Positions 1-7,779 of a stretch of DNA of 64,000 nucleotides are shown piece by piece (positions within the stretch are counted from its first letter, which is position 1; every line of letters starts with the position of its first letter). Location: positions 1 through 64,000 of the forward strand of contig NZ_LNXY01000003.1 of NCBI RefSeq assembly GCF_001467585.1, given 5' to 3'. The translations under genes and the position numbers were made by a program. The notes below the pieces were generated by a model. That model saw only the letters and a list, made by a program, of their open reading frames with translations, made no database searches and was not told the DNA's origin. Origin of the DNA: Legionella drozanskii LLAP-1 (GTDB lineage Bacteria > Pseudomonadota > Gammaproteobacteria > Legionellales > Legionellaceae).

Positions 1-71
1 TCGGATATCAAACACCGACTGAGTTTGGGTTAGTGGCTTAATGTTGGTGTACGGGTTTTCGAGGAAGGATC

Positions 72-707
72 AAAGAACAACTACTCCTACTACAGCAAAT
101 CCTTTTTTTTCGAGAACTTGAGTTTTCTCTTAATGAGATTAAGCAGATTTTGCGCTGTAATGATTTCGATAAAATAAAGTCATTACAACAGCATAAATCC
201 TCATTGCAAGCTAAAGTTGTGCGAACAGAAACACTCATTTTGACCATTGACAAAACCATTTCCCATTTAAAAGGACAAAATAAAATGCGCATTGAAGAAA
301 TGTTTGAAGGTTTTGACCCAATTAAACAGCAAGAACATGAAAAACATATGCTTGATTCTGGAATTATTTCTCAACAGCAAATTGACGAGAGTTGGCAACG
401 TGTTGCCCATTGGAAAAAGCCAAATTGGGAACAATTTAAAGAGGCAGGCGAAAAACTAAATCTTGCACTTACGGAAGCACTCAAGCAGGGTCAAAAAATA
501 GATTCAGATAAAGTTCAGAAGCTGATTCAACAACATTATGATTGGGTTAATAACTTTTGGACCCCTAATAAAGAAACCTATTTAGGACTTGGTCAAATGT
601 ATTTGGATCATCCGGATTTTCGTGATTTCTATAATCGCTTCCATCCAAGTTTAGCCGAGTACTTGAATGCAGCCATGGAAGTGTTTGCAAAACATAATTT
701 AACTTAG
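72..707 (+). pseudogene. MerR/TipA-type regulator, broken at the N-terminus, TipAS domain intact
   Basis: The continuous frame starts with a MerR dimerisation-helix segment (KEQLLLLQQILFFREL, from about base 72) and runs into a TipAS-type ligand-recognition domain of about 140 residues from the internal ATG at 284 (MRIEEMFEGFDP). MerR proteins of this kind have an N-terminal winged helix-turn-helix, expected just upstream. In this frame there is a TAA at 39-41, and the residues expected just before KEQ (VFEEGSK, bases 55-75) lie in another frame, so the DNA-binding part looks frameshifted. The upstream half of the domain is outside the window. An isolated TipAS domain could still be made from ATG 284, which follows an aggac-like ribosome-binding site. 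The TipAS family assignment is by pattern and fairly confident; loss of DNA binding is an inference that a sequencing error would overturn. Confidence 0.6.
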
Positions 708-751
708 ATCTGACCTAATAAATAAACAATATTTTGATTTCAGGAGTTTTT

Positions 752-1624
752 ATGAAAACAAATTTAACTACTCTCAACTCGTACATCTCGCTTAAAGACG
801 GAAGACAGCTTGGGTTTGCCGAATATGGTTTTAATAAGGGTTTTCCCCTATTATTTTTTCATGGCTTACCTGGTAGTCGTCTTGAAGCAGGGAAATTACA
901 TGCGGCTGCTCTTAGGTTACAACTGAGATTAATAGGCTTGGATAGACCGGGAATGGGACTCTCTTCCCCACAAAAAAATCGAACCCTATTAGACTGGCCA
1001 AATGACATAAAAGAATTTGCTACGACTTTAAATTTAAAAAATTTTTCAATTGTAGGTCATTCTGGTGGCGCGCCTTATATAGCTGCTTGCGCTTATCGCA
1101 TCCCCGAACTACTTCATAAAGCGGTCATTATTTCAGGTATAGCCCCATTGACCTACCCCGAAGCAATAACCAGTTTATCTAAATCTCAAAAGCAGATGAA
1201 TTGGATGATTCGCTACACTCCTATGCTCATGAAACTTATGATGAAACTGTCTTGCAAAGCCTTGGAAAATCCTAAGCGATTAAACTCAATCCTTAAACAA
1301 TTACCAGAAGCAGATGCAAAAATATTTGAAAACAACCACTATAAAGAATCGATGATTTTATCTATAAAAGAAGCGTTTCGACAAAATGCCTCCGGAGTAG
1401 TCGATGATTTCAAACTACTTCCTAGACCTTGGGGATTTGATTTAGAAGCAATTCGTTGTCCATTTGTTATATGGCAAGGAGGGAAAGATCTGCAAGCCCC
1501 AGTGAAACATGCAGAAATCTTTGCGCAACAGGTCCCTCAGGCTAATTATGTGTTTTTACCAGAAGAAGGTCATATTTCCATTTTACACAATTATAGTGAG
1601 CAACTCCTAACAAGTGCTTTGTAG
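752..1624 (+). CDS. alpha/beta hydrolase
   Basis: A 290-residue alpha/beta-hydrolase-fold enzyme of unknown substrate. The oxyanion-hole region HGLPGSR (about residues 37-43), the nucleophile elbow GHSGGAP with Ser104, a late acidic segment (GGKDLQAP) and the terminal His in EEGHIS make a complete Ser-Asp-His triad. No signal peptide is visible, so it is probably cytoplasmic. The start is ATG 752 because CAGGAG lies 5 bases before it; an in-frame TTG at 734 has no such site. It follows the TipAS gene by 44 bases and may once have been its target, since TipA-like regulators often sit beside the genes they control; that is inference only. A stem-loop covers the stop codon. Confidence 0.85.
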   Translation: MKTNLTTLNSYISLKDGRQLGFAEYGFNKGFPLLFFHGLPGSRLEAGKLHAAALRLQLRLIGLDRPGMGLSSPQKNRTLLDWPNDIKEFATTLNLKNFSIVGHSGGAPYIAACAYRIPELLHKAVIISGIAPLTYPEAITSLSKSQKQMNWMIRYTPMLMKLMMKLSCKALENPKRLNSILKQLPEADAKIFENNHYKESMILSIKEAFRQNASGVVDDFKLLPRPWGFDLEAIRCPFVIWQGGKDLQAPVKHAEIFAQQVPQANYVFLPEEGHISILHNYSEQLLTSAL

Positions 1625-1647
1625 AAGCTCCGGGGGCTTTACAAAGC
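1616..1647 (+). terminator. stem-loop overlapping the hydrolase stop codon
   Basis: GCTTTGTA at 1616-1623 pairs with TACAAAGC at 1640-1647, with a further inner AAGC/GCTT pairing around a GC-rich loop. The left arm includes part of the TAG stop codon at 1622-1624. No T-tract follows, so it may act as a mRNA 3' end stabiliser or a weak terminator rather than a classical intrinsic terminator. Confidence 0.4.
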
Positions 1648-1658
1648 CTCTGTCATAC

Positions 1659-1989
1659 TCATCCAAAGTGAACTCGGACGCCTGTATTACCGGTCCATAT
1701 TCGTTGCACTTCCCCTTGGATGTTAAAGGTATAGTCCCCGACGATAAACACACTCAGTTTTTGTGAAAAAGAGTGGATTAAACCCCCGCCTAACTGCAAT
1801 GCATTTTCTTGAATTTGTGTGGCAATGCCAGTTGTTTGAATAAATACCCTATCCATTATCGCAAATTGAAGCCCCCGCGTTATTCCGATGATTGGTAATA
1901 GACTGCATTAAGATTAAATCCAGACCTGCTTGAAAACCCAAATCCGAACCATTAAAATTAGGCAAAGCATTTCCAAACCAATTTTGCTT
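1659..1989 (-). pseudogene. autotransporter beta-barrel remnant with internal deletion
   Basis: Two pieces of a pertactin-type autotransporter translocator domain remain on the minus strand. The upstream piece (about 1989-1855) reads WFGNALPNFNGSDLGFQAG and then QSITNHRNNAG, matching the first strands of the barrel, and ends at a stop. The downstream piece (1856-1659) ends with VGDYTFNIQGEVQRIWTGN and then GVRVHFG, matching the last two strands and the aromatic C-terminal end of the family. The middle of the roughly 280-residue barrel is missing and the passenger is absent. The region is therefore a decayed gene, not a 65-residue protein. It fills most of the 450-base gap before the ABC transporter. 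The family call rests on remembered autotransporter patterns. Confidence 0.6.
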
Positions 1990-2077
1990 ATTTATATATT
2001 GCTATATGATGATAGATGTCGTGGAATGAGAGGTGTATCCAACAATTTAAGATATTTTTAAAATTGAGGAAATTACC

Positions 2078-3835
2078 TTGCTTACTAATGAAAACAACAA
2101 GAAATTTTCCAGCTTTTTCCTGAAAGTCGCCACGCCATATCGGTGGTGGTTTATAGCAATGAGTATGGTAGGTATTTATTCTTCAATACACAGTGTTATT
2201 CAACCTTATGTACTTAAGATTATCCTTGACCGTGTAACTAAATCTGAAGCAACCACTTTTGTTTCAAAGTGCCTACCACCTGCTTTGTTACTAATTTTTC
2301 TTGGTTTTCTAATCACTCTAGTATGGAGATTTTACAACTATTTAGTACTCAAATCATTACCAAGAATAAAAGCTGATATTGTAACTGTGGCCACAGAGCA
2401 CTTACGAAACCAATCCTATGCATTTTTTCAAGATAGAATGAGTGGTGATATCAGCGCTAAAATTTCAGACTTAACCAATAATATCCAAAATGTTGTCAAT
2501 TCGTGGTTCAATATCGCAAGACAAGCCTTAACCATCTTATTATCAATTTTTATAGTTGGGGCGGTTAGTTGGTACTTTAGCGCTATTTTTCTTGTTATAT
2601 CAGCTGTTTTTATCTATTTATCGTATTATTGTGCATCCAGCATTAGACCCTATGCAAAAGAGTATGCAGAGGCAAAAACTAAATACTCTGGAGCAATCGT
2701 TGATTGTTTTAGCAATATTTTAAATGTGCTGCTATTTGCAAGGGAAAATCATGAAGCAAAATATTTAGCCCACAACACAAATTTCGCTTTAGAAAAAGAA
2801 ACTAAAATGCAGGTTAAAAATATGCTCAATGCGTCAATGCTTGGTTTTTTTGCCTGGGTTTTACAAAGTACATCTATATTATTATTGGTCTATCTTGGCG
2901 CAAAAGGCCAAATTACAGCTGGTGATTTTGCTTTTGTATTTATCTTATCAATAATGGTTATTGATCAAATTTGGTATTTAACTGAAAGCTTATTAGTCGT
3001 TGGCGAACAAGCAGGTGTTTGCCAGAACGCTCTTGACACCATTTTCACTCCTCACTTACAACCTTTAAGCTCTGTAGATAGTAAACTAAGAATTCGAGAG
3101 GGGAAAATTGAATTCAAGGATGTAAATTTTGAGTATGTTAAAGGTAAAAAAACCATTACCGATTTTAGTCTAACAATAGCAGGCGGCAATAAAATAGGTT
3201 TAGTTGGCTTTAGCGGTGCAGGCAAAAGTACTATTGTACAGCTTATTACCAAGTTATATGATATCGATAAGGGGGATATTTTAATTGATGGTCAAAGCAT
3301 CAAATATATTCATAGACAAAGCCTGCGAGAACATATTGCTTTCATACCTCAAGACCCCTCTCTATTTCATCGTTCTATCTTTGAAAATATTCAATATGGT
3401 TGCACAGATGCCGATCATGAGCAAATCATTAAAGCTGCCAAACATGCCCATGCTCATGAGTTTATAAGCCAACTGCCACAAGAATACAAAACCTTAGTTG
3501 GGGAAAAAGGGGTTAAATTATCTGGCGGGCAAAGGCAGAGAATAGCGATTGCTAGAGCCATTTTGAAAAATGCCCCCATATTAATCTTAGATGAGGCCAC
3601 CAGTTCGCTAGACTCCATTACAGAAGAACTCATTAAGCAGTCTCTGAACACTGCGATGAAGAATAGAACAGTAATAGTCATTGCTCATAGGCTTTCAACT
3701 CTTCTGTCAATGGACAAGATTGTAGTTATGGATCAAGGTAAAATCATAGAGCAAGGTAGCCACAGTGAGCTAATTACACTGAATGGTTTTTATAAAAACC
3801 TATGGGATGCACAGAGTGGACATAGCCTTATATAA
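2078..3835 (+). CDS. ABC transporter, fused permease and ATPase (MsbA/multidrug type)
   Basis: A 585-residue half-transporter with an exporter layout: about five to six membrane helices over residues 1-310, then an ATP-binding domain. The ATPase part shows Walker A (GFSGAGKST), Q-loop (FIPQDPSLFHRS), signature LSGGQRQR, Walker B with the catalytic Glu (ILILDEATS) and the H-loop (VIAHRLST). It should work as a homodimer in the inner membrane, exporting lipid, drug or peptide; the substrate cannot be read from the sequence, and nothing marks it as the essential MsbA. The start is a TTG at 2078, 7 bases after GAGGA. It stands alone between an autotransporter remnant and a convergent desaturase gene. 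Confidence 0.88.
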   Translation: MLTNENNKKFSSFFLKVATPYRWWFIAMSMVGIYSSIHSVIQPYVLKIILDRVTKSEATTFVSKCLPPALLLIFLGFLITLVWRFYNYLVLKSLPRIKADIVTVATEHLRNQSYAFFQDRMSGDISAKISDLTNNIQNVVNSWFNIARQALTILLSIFIVGAVSWYFSAIFLVISAVFIYLSYYCASSIRPYAKEYAEAKTKYSGAIVDCFSNILNVLLFARENHEAKYLAHNTNFALEKETKMQVKNMLNASMLGFFAWVLQSTSILLLVYLGAKGQITAGDFAFVFILSIMVIDQIWYLTESLLVVGEQAGVCQNALDTIFTPHLQPLSSVDSKLRIREGKIEFKDVNFEYVKGKKTITDFSLTIAGGNKIGLVGFSGAGKSTIVQLITKLYDIDKGDILIDGQSIKYIHRQSLREHIAFIPQDPSLFHRSIFENIQYGCTDADHEQIIKAAKHAHAHEFISQLPQEYKTLVGEKGVKLSGGQRQRIAIARAILKNAPILILDEATSSLDSITEELIKQSLNTAMKNRTVIVIAHRLSTLLSMDKIVVMDQGKIIEQGSHSELITLNGFYKNLWDAQSGHSLI

Positions 3836-3975
3836 GATGCTCTATTGCCAAACATTCAAAATTATCTGAGTAGATTATCAGGGATATGCCCCATAAGCCG
3901 TTCAAAACGGCGAGCGCCCATTCTGCGATAATTCAACAAAAGACATCGTTATTCTCCTTAGAAGATCATTATTTA

Positions 3976-4953
3976 TTAATCCGCAATTGAACACTCACAT
4001 TCATACTGTCCAAACAAAGCCTTAAGTTTAGGTAAGTTCTTAATACCAACTCGAGGAAACAAATGATGCTCTCGATGAAACCCTCTGGGCAAAGAGCTCA
4101 AAAATAATTGGAATAGATAGTTTCTTTGTACAGATTGGGTATTAATATCCAGATTAATTGATTGTTTATCCCAATGATGTTCTGTTAAATCATGGAATCT
4201 TAAAATGATAGGATAAAATAAATACATGGGCGCTATCCAAAACAATAAGAAAGGTTGCCACCAATGAAAATAACTAACGCCCAATAAACTAATAAAAAAG
4301 AATACTAACTTTAATCGCCGTTCTTTTTCCATTTCTATATCCTTTTTAAATGGAGCAATGAGTGCTAATAAATGGTTCAAATAGTTTTTATGAAATTTTA
4401 TAGTGGCAGGATAAACATAATCTTGTTTGCCTTGAAAAAAGTATTTTAATGTTTCTGGTACTGCCAATAAACAAGACCAAGCTAATTGAAAAGCAGTAGG
4501 TGCTATTTCTGTATCACCAGCCAGATGTCTCCCTAGGTAATTCGGGTCTTTTTCTGTAAATAAATAACTATGATGCATTAAATGAACTCTTCGCCATTGA
4601 ATAAATGACCAAGCTTCAGGGTGATGGAACATAGGTAAGTTAGAAAGGATTGTTGCAACCTGCTTATTGAACTTAGGATTTTTAAAGAGGCTGTAATGAC
4701 TACCATCATGATTTAAAATATACAAGGAATGCTGACGCCCTGCGATAAAAAGCATCACTAAAATTATAGCGAAAGGATTGATTAAGTGCAGCCCTAGATA
4801 GATGGCCATAAAAATAGCTGCATATGTTTTTAAATAAAGTAGACCACTTCTATAAGTCGATGGCATTTCAAATGAGGCTATTACCTCTTTCTGATCATCC
4901 AATAATTGTTTTTTAATTATTTGTGATTTATTCTGGGAAGCTTCATAGACCAT
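3976..4953 (-). CDS. membrane fatty-acid-desaturase-family protein
   Basis: A 325-residue integral membrane diiron enzyme of the fatty acid desaturase/hydroxylase superfamily. Three histidine clusters typical of the family are visible: NHDGSHY (about residue 84-90), HLMHHSY (about 125-131) and FHREHHLFP near the C-terminus, with an extra TEHHW before it. Hydrophobic stretches separate them. Its start overlaps the end of the upstream diiron gene by 11 bases, so the two are translated together. The substrate is unknown: a lipid acyl chain, a carotenoid-like lipid or a small specialised metabolite are all possible. The heme-oxygenase-like partner argues for a dedicated small pathway rather than routine membrane desaturation; that is inference. 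Confidence 0.85.
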   Translation of the reverse strand: MVYEASQNKSQIIKKQLLDDQKEVIASFEMPSTYRSGLLYLKTYAAIFMAIYLGLHLINPFAIILVMLFIAGRQHSLYILNHDGSHYSLFKNPKFNKQVATILSNLPMFHHPEAWSFIQWRRVHLMHHSYLFTEKDPNYLGRHLAGDTEIAPTAFQLAWSCLLAVPETLKYFFQGKQDYVYPATIKFHKNYLNHLLALIAPFKKDIEMEKERRLKLVFFFISLLGVSYFHWWQPFLLFWIAPMYLFYPIILRFHDLTEHHWDKQSINLDINTQSVQRNYLFQLFLSSLPRGFHREHHLFPRVGIKNLPKLKALFGQYECECSIAD

Positions 4954-5983
4954 TCAAACTTCCTTTAAATACCCCAACAGATGAAACATGTGTGTGTTGC
5001 AATTTGTCATATAGCCTATCTAATACAGACACAGCAATATCAAGTCGATTTAGAATGCCCAACATAATATTATTAATACTTACAGGTACTTCTTGTAAAA
5101 TTGGAATGACCACATGCTCTAGCCAATCTTCAGCGTGTACCTCATCAATAGAAGTATGCTCTATTAAATAAGTCAGTACCTCGCCCTTTATTCCCAAACG
5201 TTTCCATCCATCAATTGAATATTGAAATCGGTTAGGGATCATCAGTTCTGTGGCTAACATCACTCCAACCAACTGAGTATGTTTCGCACGATTAGTAGCC
5301 AATCTTAAATAAAGATTAGTAAGTTCTAACTCTTCACGAATAAGGAAGTCCACTTGGCTAATATAACAATCTCTTTTTATTCCAAGATGATCCATCAAAT
5401 TAGCGCGTAAATTCCGATGAACTCGTTCATCTTTAGCATGACCTACTTCATCCCAATAATTTTTTAAGAATTCAACTTTTATATCGCCATAAACACCAGG
5501 CAGCATAAAAGCAAGAATATCACCAAACATCATTTCTAAAGGAGACTCTTGGAAAAAAAACTCCCTCATTTGTTCAAAGGTTGCTTTATCTCGAAGAAAG
5601 GTAAAAATAGGATGTAATTCATTGGAGTGATGGCTGCCAACAAATTGCTTAATCCAACGAGAGAAATCATTTACACAAGGAATATCATTAATAATATTAT
5701 TATATTTTCTACGTTCAGCCTGTTCTAGACTGGTCTCTAAGATATATTTAATGCGAGTAATTGTAGGATGCATTAAATGGTGTGGAGTATCTTGCCAAGG
5801 ATTGGCTAAATGAGCACTATTAATAATATATAATATTCGATGTGCGCTCAAAAGTGCTTCTTCATTATTATCAATAAATGCTTTTTTAGATAAAGCGTCA
5901 ATAGAGGTAAGTAGTTCACTCTCAACGGTAGCCGTGATTGAATAGGTAGGTGAATAAATATAGCTTTTAATTTTCTTATGCAT
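4943..5983 (-). CDS. heme-oxygenase-like iron-containing redox enzyme (HDO-type)
   Basis: About 346 residues if started at ATG 5983 (MHKKIKSY); a longer frame runs to 6046 but would reach into the control region. The C-terminal 230 residues have the helical heme-oxygenase-like diiron pattern: a Glu in FFFQESP, the DEVGHAKDE segment, ATELMIP, and a late EHTSIDEVHAEDW, which supply plausible Glu, Asp and His ligands. Characterised relatives include UndA (fatty acid decarboxylation), BesC and SznF, which split or N-oxidise small substrates with O2. The N-terminal 110 residues are a helical extension I do not recognise. It is the first gene of an overlapping pair with the desaturase and is divergent from a LysR regulator. 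The reaction is unknown. Confidence 0.75.
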   Translation of the reverse strand: MHKKIKSYIYSPTYSITATVESELLTSIDALSKKAFIDNNEEALLSAHRILYIINSAHLANPWQDTPHHLMHPTITRIKYILETSLEQAERRKYNNIINDIPCVNDFSRWIKQFVGSHHSNELHPIFTFLRDKATFEQMREFFFQESPLEMMFGDILAFMLPGVYGDIKVEFLKNYWDEVGHAKDERVHRNLRANLMDHLGIKRDCYISQVDFLIREELELTNLYLRLATNRAKHTQLVGVMLATELMIPNRFQYSIDGWKRLGIKGEVLTYLIEHTSIDEVHAEDWLEHVVIPILQEVPVSINNIMLGILNRLDIAVSVLDRLYDKLQHTHVSSVGVFKGSLNGL

Positions 5984-6039
5984 TTTATGCCCAAATATTT
6001 TGCAATATGGAATTATTAACTTGTTGCAATTAGAAAACA

Positions 6040-6056
6040 ATATCAATTTTTGATAT
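6040..6056. promoter_or_regulatory. 17-bp perfect palindrome between the diiron and LysR genes
   Basis: ATATCAATTTTTGATAT is a perfect inverted repeat with a T-N11-A core of the kind bound by LysR-type regulators. It lies just before the LysR start at 6072 and upstream of the chosen diiron start at 5983. A direct TTGCAAT repeat sits in the same interval. It is well placed to control both directions. Confidence 0.5.
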
Positions 6057-6071
6057 GATACTGTTTCATTT

Positions 6072-7013
6072 ATGCAACAATCTGATAGCGGGGCACCGGT
6101 GATTCATAATGCATTATCTTTTGTAGCCGTCGTGAAAGCAGGCGGTTTTTCAAATGCTGCAAAAATTATAGGGATTTCTAAAGCACAATTGAGCAGACAT
6201 GTAAGTCAACTCGAGACTTCGCTTGGTATCCAGTTGCTTTATCGGACTACACGGTCAATAGCGCTTACAGAATCAGGTAAAGAATTTTTTTTAAATTGTA
6301 GCGATATTGAGGAAAGCTATAATGAAGCTGTTGATCAACTGAAACAAGACTTCTATGCTTTGCGAGGAACACTTAGAATCACTGCCCCTATATCATTTGG
6401 CAGTGAGTTTCTACCAAAATTAATTTATCAATTTAATCAAAAATACCCAAATATCAAAATCATTCTTTCTTTAACTAGTTCAACAGAGGATCTGATTGAG
6501 AAAAATTTTGATTTAGCTATACGCGTCGCGCAGTCCTTACCTGATTCAAATTTTCGTATGCGCACGCTCATGACGCTGCAAATGGTTTTATGTGCAGCGC
6601 CTTCTTATCTTAAAAATCATATAACCCCAAATAAATTAGAAGATCTTGAAAATCATAAATGTATTACTTCAATAAACAGAGATATTGGCTTGAGTAAAAT
6701 TCATTGGCCATTTTACAAAAAGGGTAAAATCATCAAATTTGCTCCAAACAGTATCACTGAAGTGGATAGTTTGCGTGCGCAAATCCATTTGATATTATTG
6801 GGCGCAGGAATTGGTAGGGTTCCATATATTTTCGTTAAAAAGGAAATCGAGCAAGGTAGATTAATACATTTACTTCCTGCGATTGAACAACCTAAATCTT
6901 ATGTTTATTTATTATTTACCAATAGGAAAAACCTGCCAAAAAAAATACAGATTTTTATTGATTTTATAAAAGAGTTTGACAATGAAGTAGTACACGAGAC
7001 ATTGCTATTGTAA
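6072..7013 (+). CDS. LysR-family transcriptional regulator
   Basis: A 313-residue regulator with an N-terminal winged helix-turn-helix (FVAVVKAGGFSNAAKIIG, SKAQLSRHVSQLE, residues about 17-52) and a two-lobed effector-binding domain (LRITAPISFGSEFLPKLIYQ onward). The pattern is that of the large group resembling DsdC/PtxR-type single-gene regulators of oxidoreductases. It is divergent from the diiron/desaturase pair with an apparent palindromic operator between them, so its likely targets are those genes and itself. No clear ribosome-binding site precedes ATG 6072; a GTG at residue 10 preceded by GCGGGG is an alternative start. Confidence 0.9.
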   Translation: MQQSDSGAPVIHNALSFVAVVKAGGFSNAAKIIGISKAQLSRHVSQLETSLGIQLLYRTTRSIALTESGKEFFLNCSDIEESYNEAVDQLKQDFYALRGTLRITAPISFGSEFLPKLIYQFNQKYPNIKIILSLTSSTEDLIEKNFDLAIRVAQSLPDSNFRMRTLMTLQMVLCAAPSYLKNHITPNKLEDLENHKCITSINRDIGLSKIHWPFYKKGKIIKFAPNSITEVDSLRAQIHLILLGAGIGRVPYIFVKKEIEQGRLIHLLPAIEQPKSYVYLLFTNRKNLPKKIQIFIDFIKEFDNEVVHETLLL

Positions 7014-7035
7014 AAATTCTACTCTGGCAAATTCA

Positions 7036-7281
7036 ATGTGTCACTCTATAAAGCGCTGTTATTTTTGCAAAATTGCAAATGCAATCAAATGTGGGCAAAT
7101 AAGCCTCGTACACTCCTATTGGTATCTTTCAATTGTTGACGCTTATTTGCTTCCTGAGAACTATTGGGAAGCGCATAAAGTACATCATGATTTTGTAGAA
7201 AACCACGATGTTTACCTTGATTTTGCGAAATGTCAAAACACTAAGCAAGGCTCTAACTCACTCACTATTAAAGGGGTTTGA
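7036..7281 (+). CDS. small ORF of uncertain reality
   Basis: An 81-residue reading frame directly after the LysR gene. It shows no recognised domain, no signal peptide and no clear ribosome-binding site. It has clustered Cys residues near the N-terminus (RCYFCK) and His-rich segments (EAHKVHHDF). The composition is not obviously non-coding, but it could be a chance frame or a decayed gene. It ends at the edge of a DnaA-box-like cluster. Confidence 0.2.
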   Translation: MCHSIKRCYFCKIANAIKCGQISLVHSYWYLSIVDAYLLPENYWEAHKVHHDFVENHDVYLDFAKCQNTKQGSNSLTIKGV

Positions 7282-7779
7282 CAGGCTATTCACAGAGTTA
7301 CCCACAGAAATTGTGGATAAGAAAAAACAACTGAAAATAACAGACACGAGCTTAAACCCTTATCCAGCATGGTAAGTTCTAATATAAAACGTGGTAATAA
7401 TTAAAAAATAGCGGATTGGTTAAAAAAAATATCCACAAAGTGTGGTGATAACGAGGGAGTCGTACCGGGTCAAACATCATAACAAATAAATAATAAAAAA
7501 ACAGTCTTGACTCGCATTATTTTTTCGTGCTTGGCTAAAATGGTAATGACATTTTAGGCAGGCACGCCCCTCTATTCCTTTAACGACATTGAGGCGCCCG
7601 CTCGCCAATAGATTTGCTCATCGGAGCTAACAAAGAAACAAATATGGCATTAAAATCCCTTTTAAAACCATTAAATTTGCTTGCGTTAATTCCATTTTGG
7701 AATTGTGAAACTACAAATATTCTCTGTTCTCAAATTGTTCAACAAGATAAAATACAGCTTTAAATGAGCTAATAGCAAC
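7282..7779. other. 498-bp AT-rich non-coding stretch with DnaA-box-like cluster
   Basis: No supported gene. The first 170 bases hold several matches to the DnaA box TTATCCACA: a perfect one on the minus strand at 7312-7320, one-mismatch copies at 7298-7306 (TTACCCACA) and 7429-7437 (ATATCCACA), and weaker ones at 7286-7294, 7360-7368 and 7441-7449. The first two form an inverted pair around a short spacer. The rest is AT-rich, with one 39-codon frame (7644-7763) that lacks a ribosome-binding site. It may be a DnaA-binding site, a plasmid-origin remnant or a chance cluster. Confidence 0.4.

Noticed and set aside
3897-3911. GCCGTTCAAAACGGC hairpin after the ABC transporter gene
   Set aside because: A perfect six-base stem, but followed by GC-rich sequence rather than a T-tract and 60 bases after the stop; role cannot be supported.
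7644-7763. 39-codon frame in the gap before the ankyrin gene
   Set aside because: No ribosome-binding site, no recognised pattern and AT-rich composition typical of non-coding DNA here.
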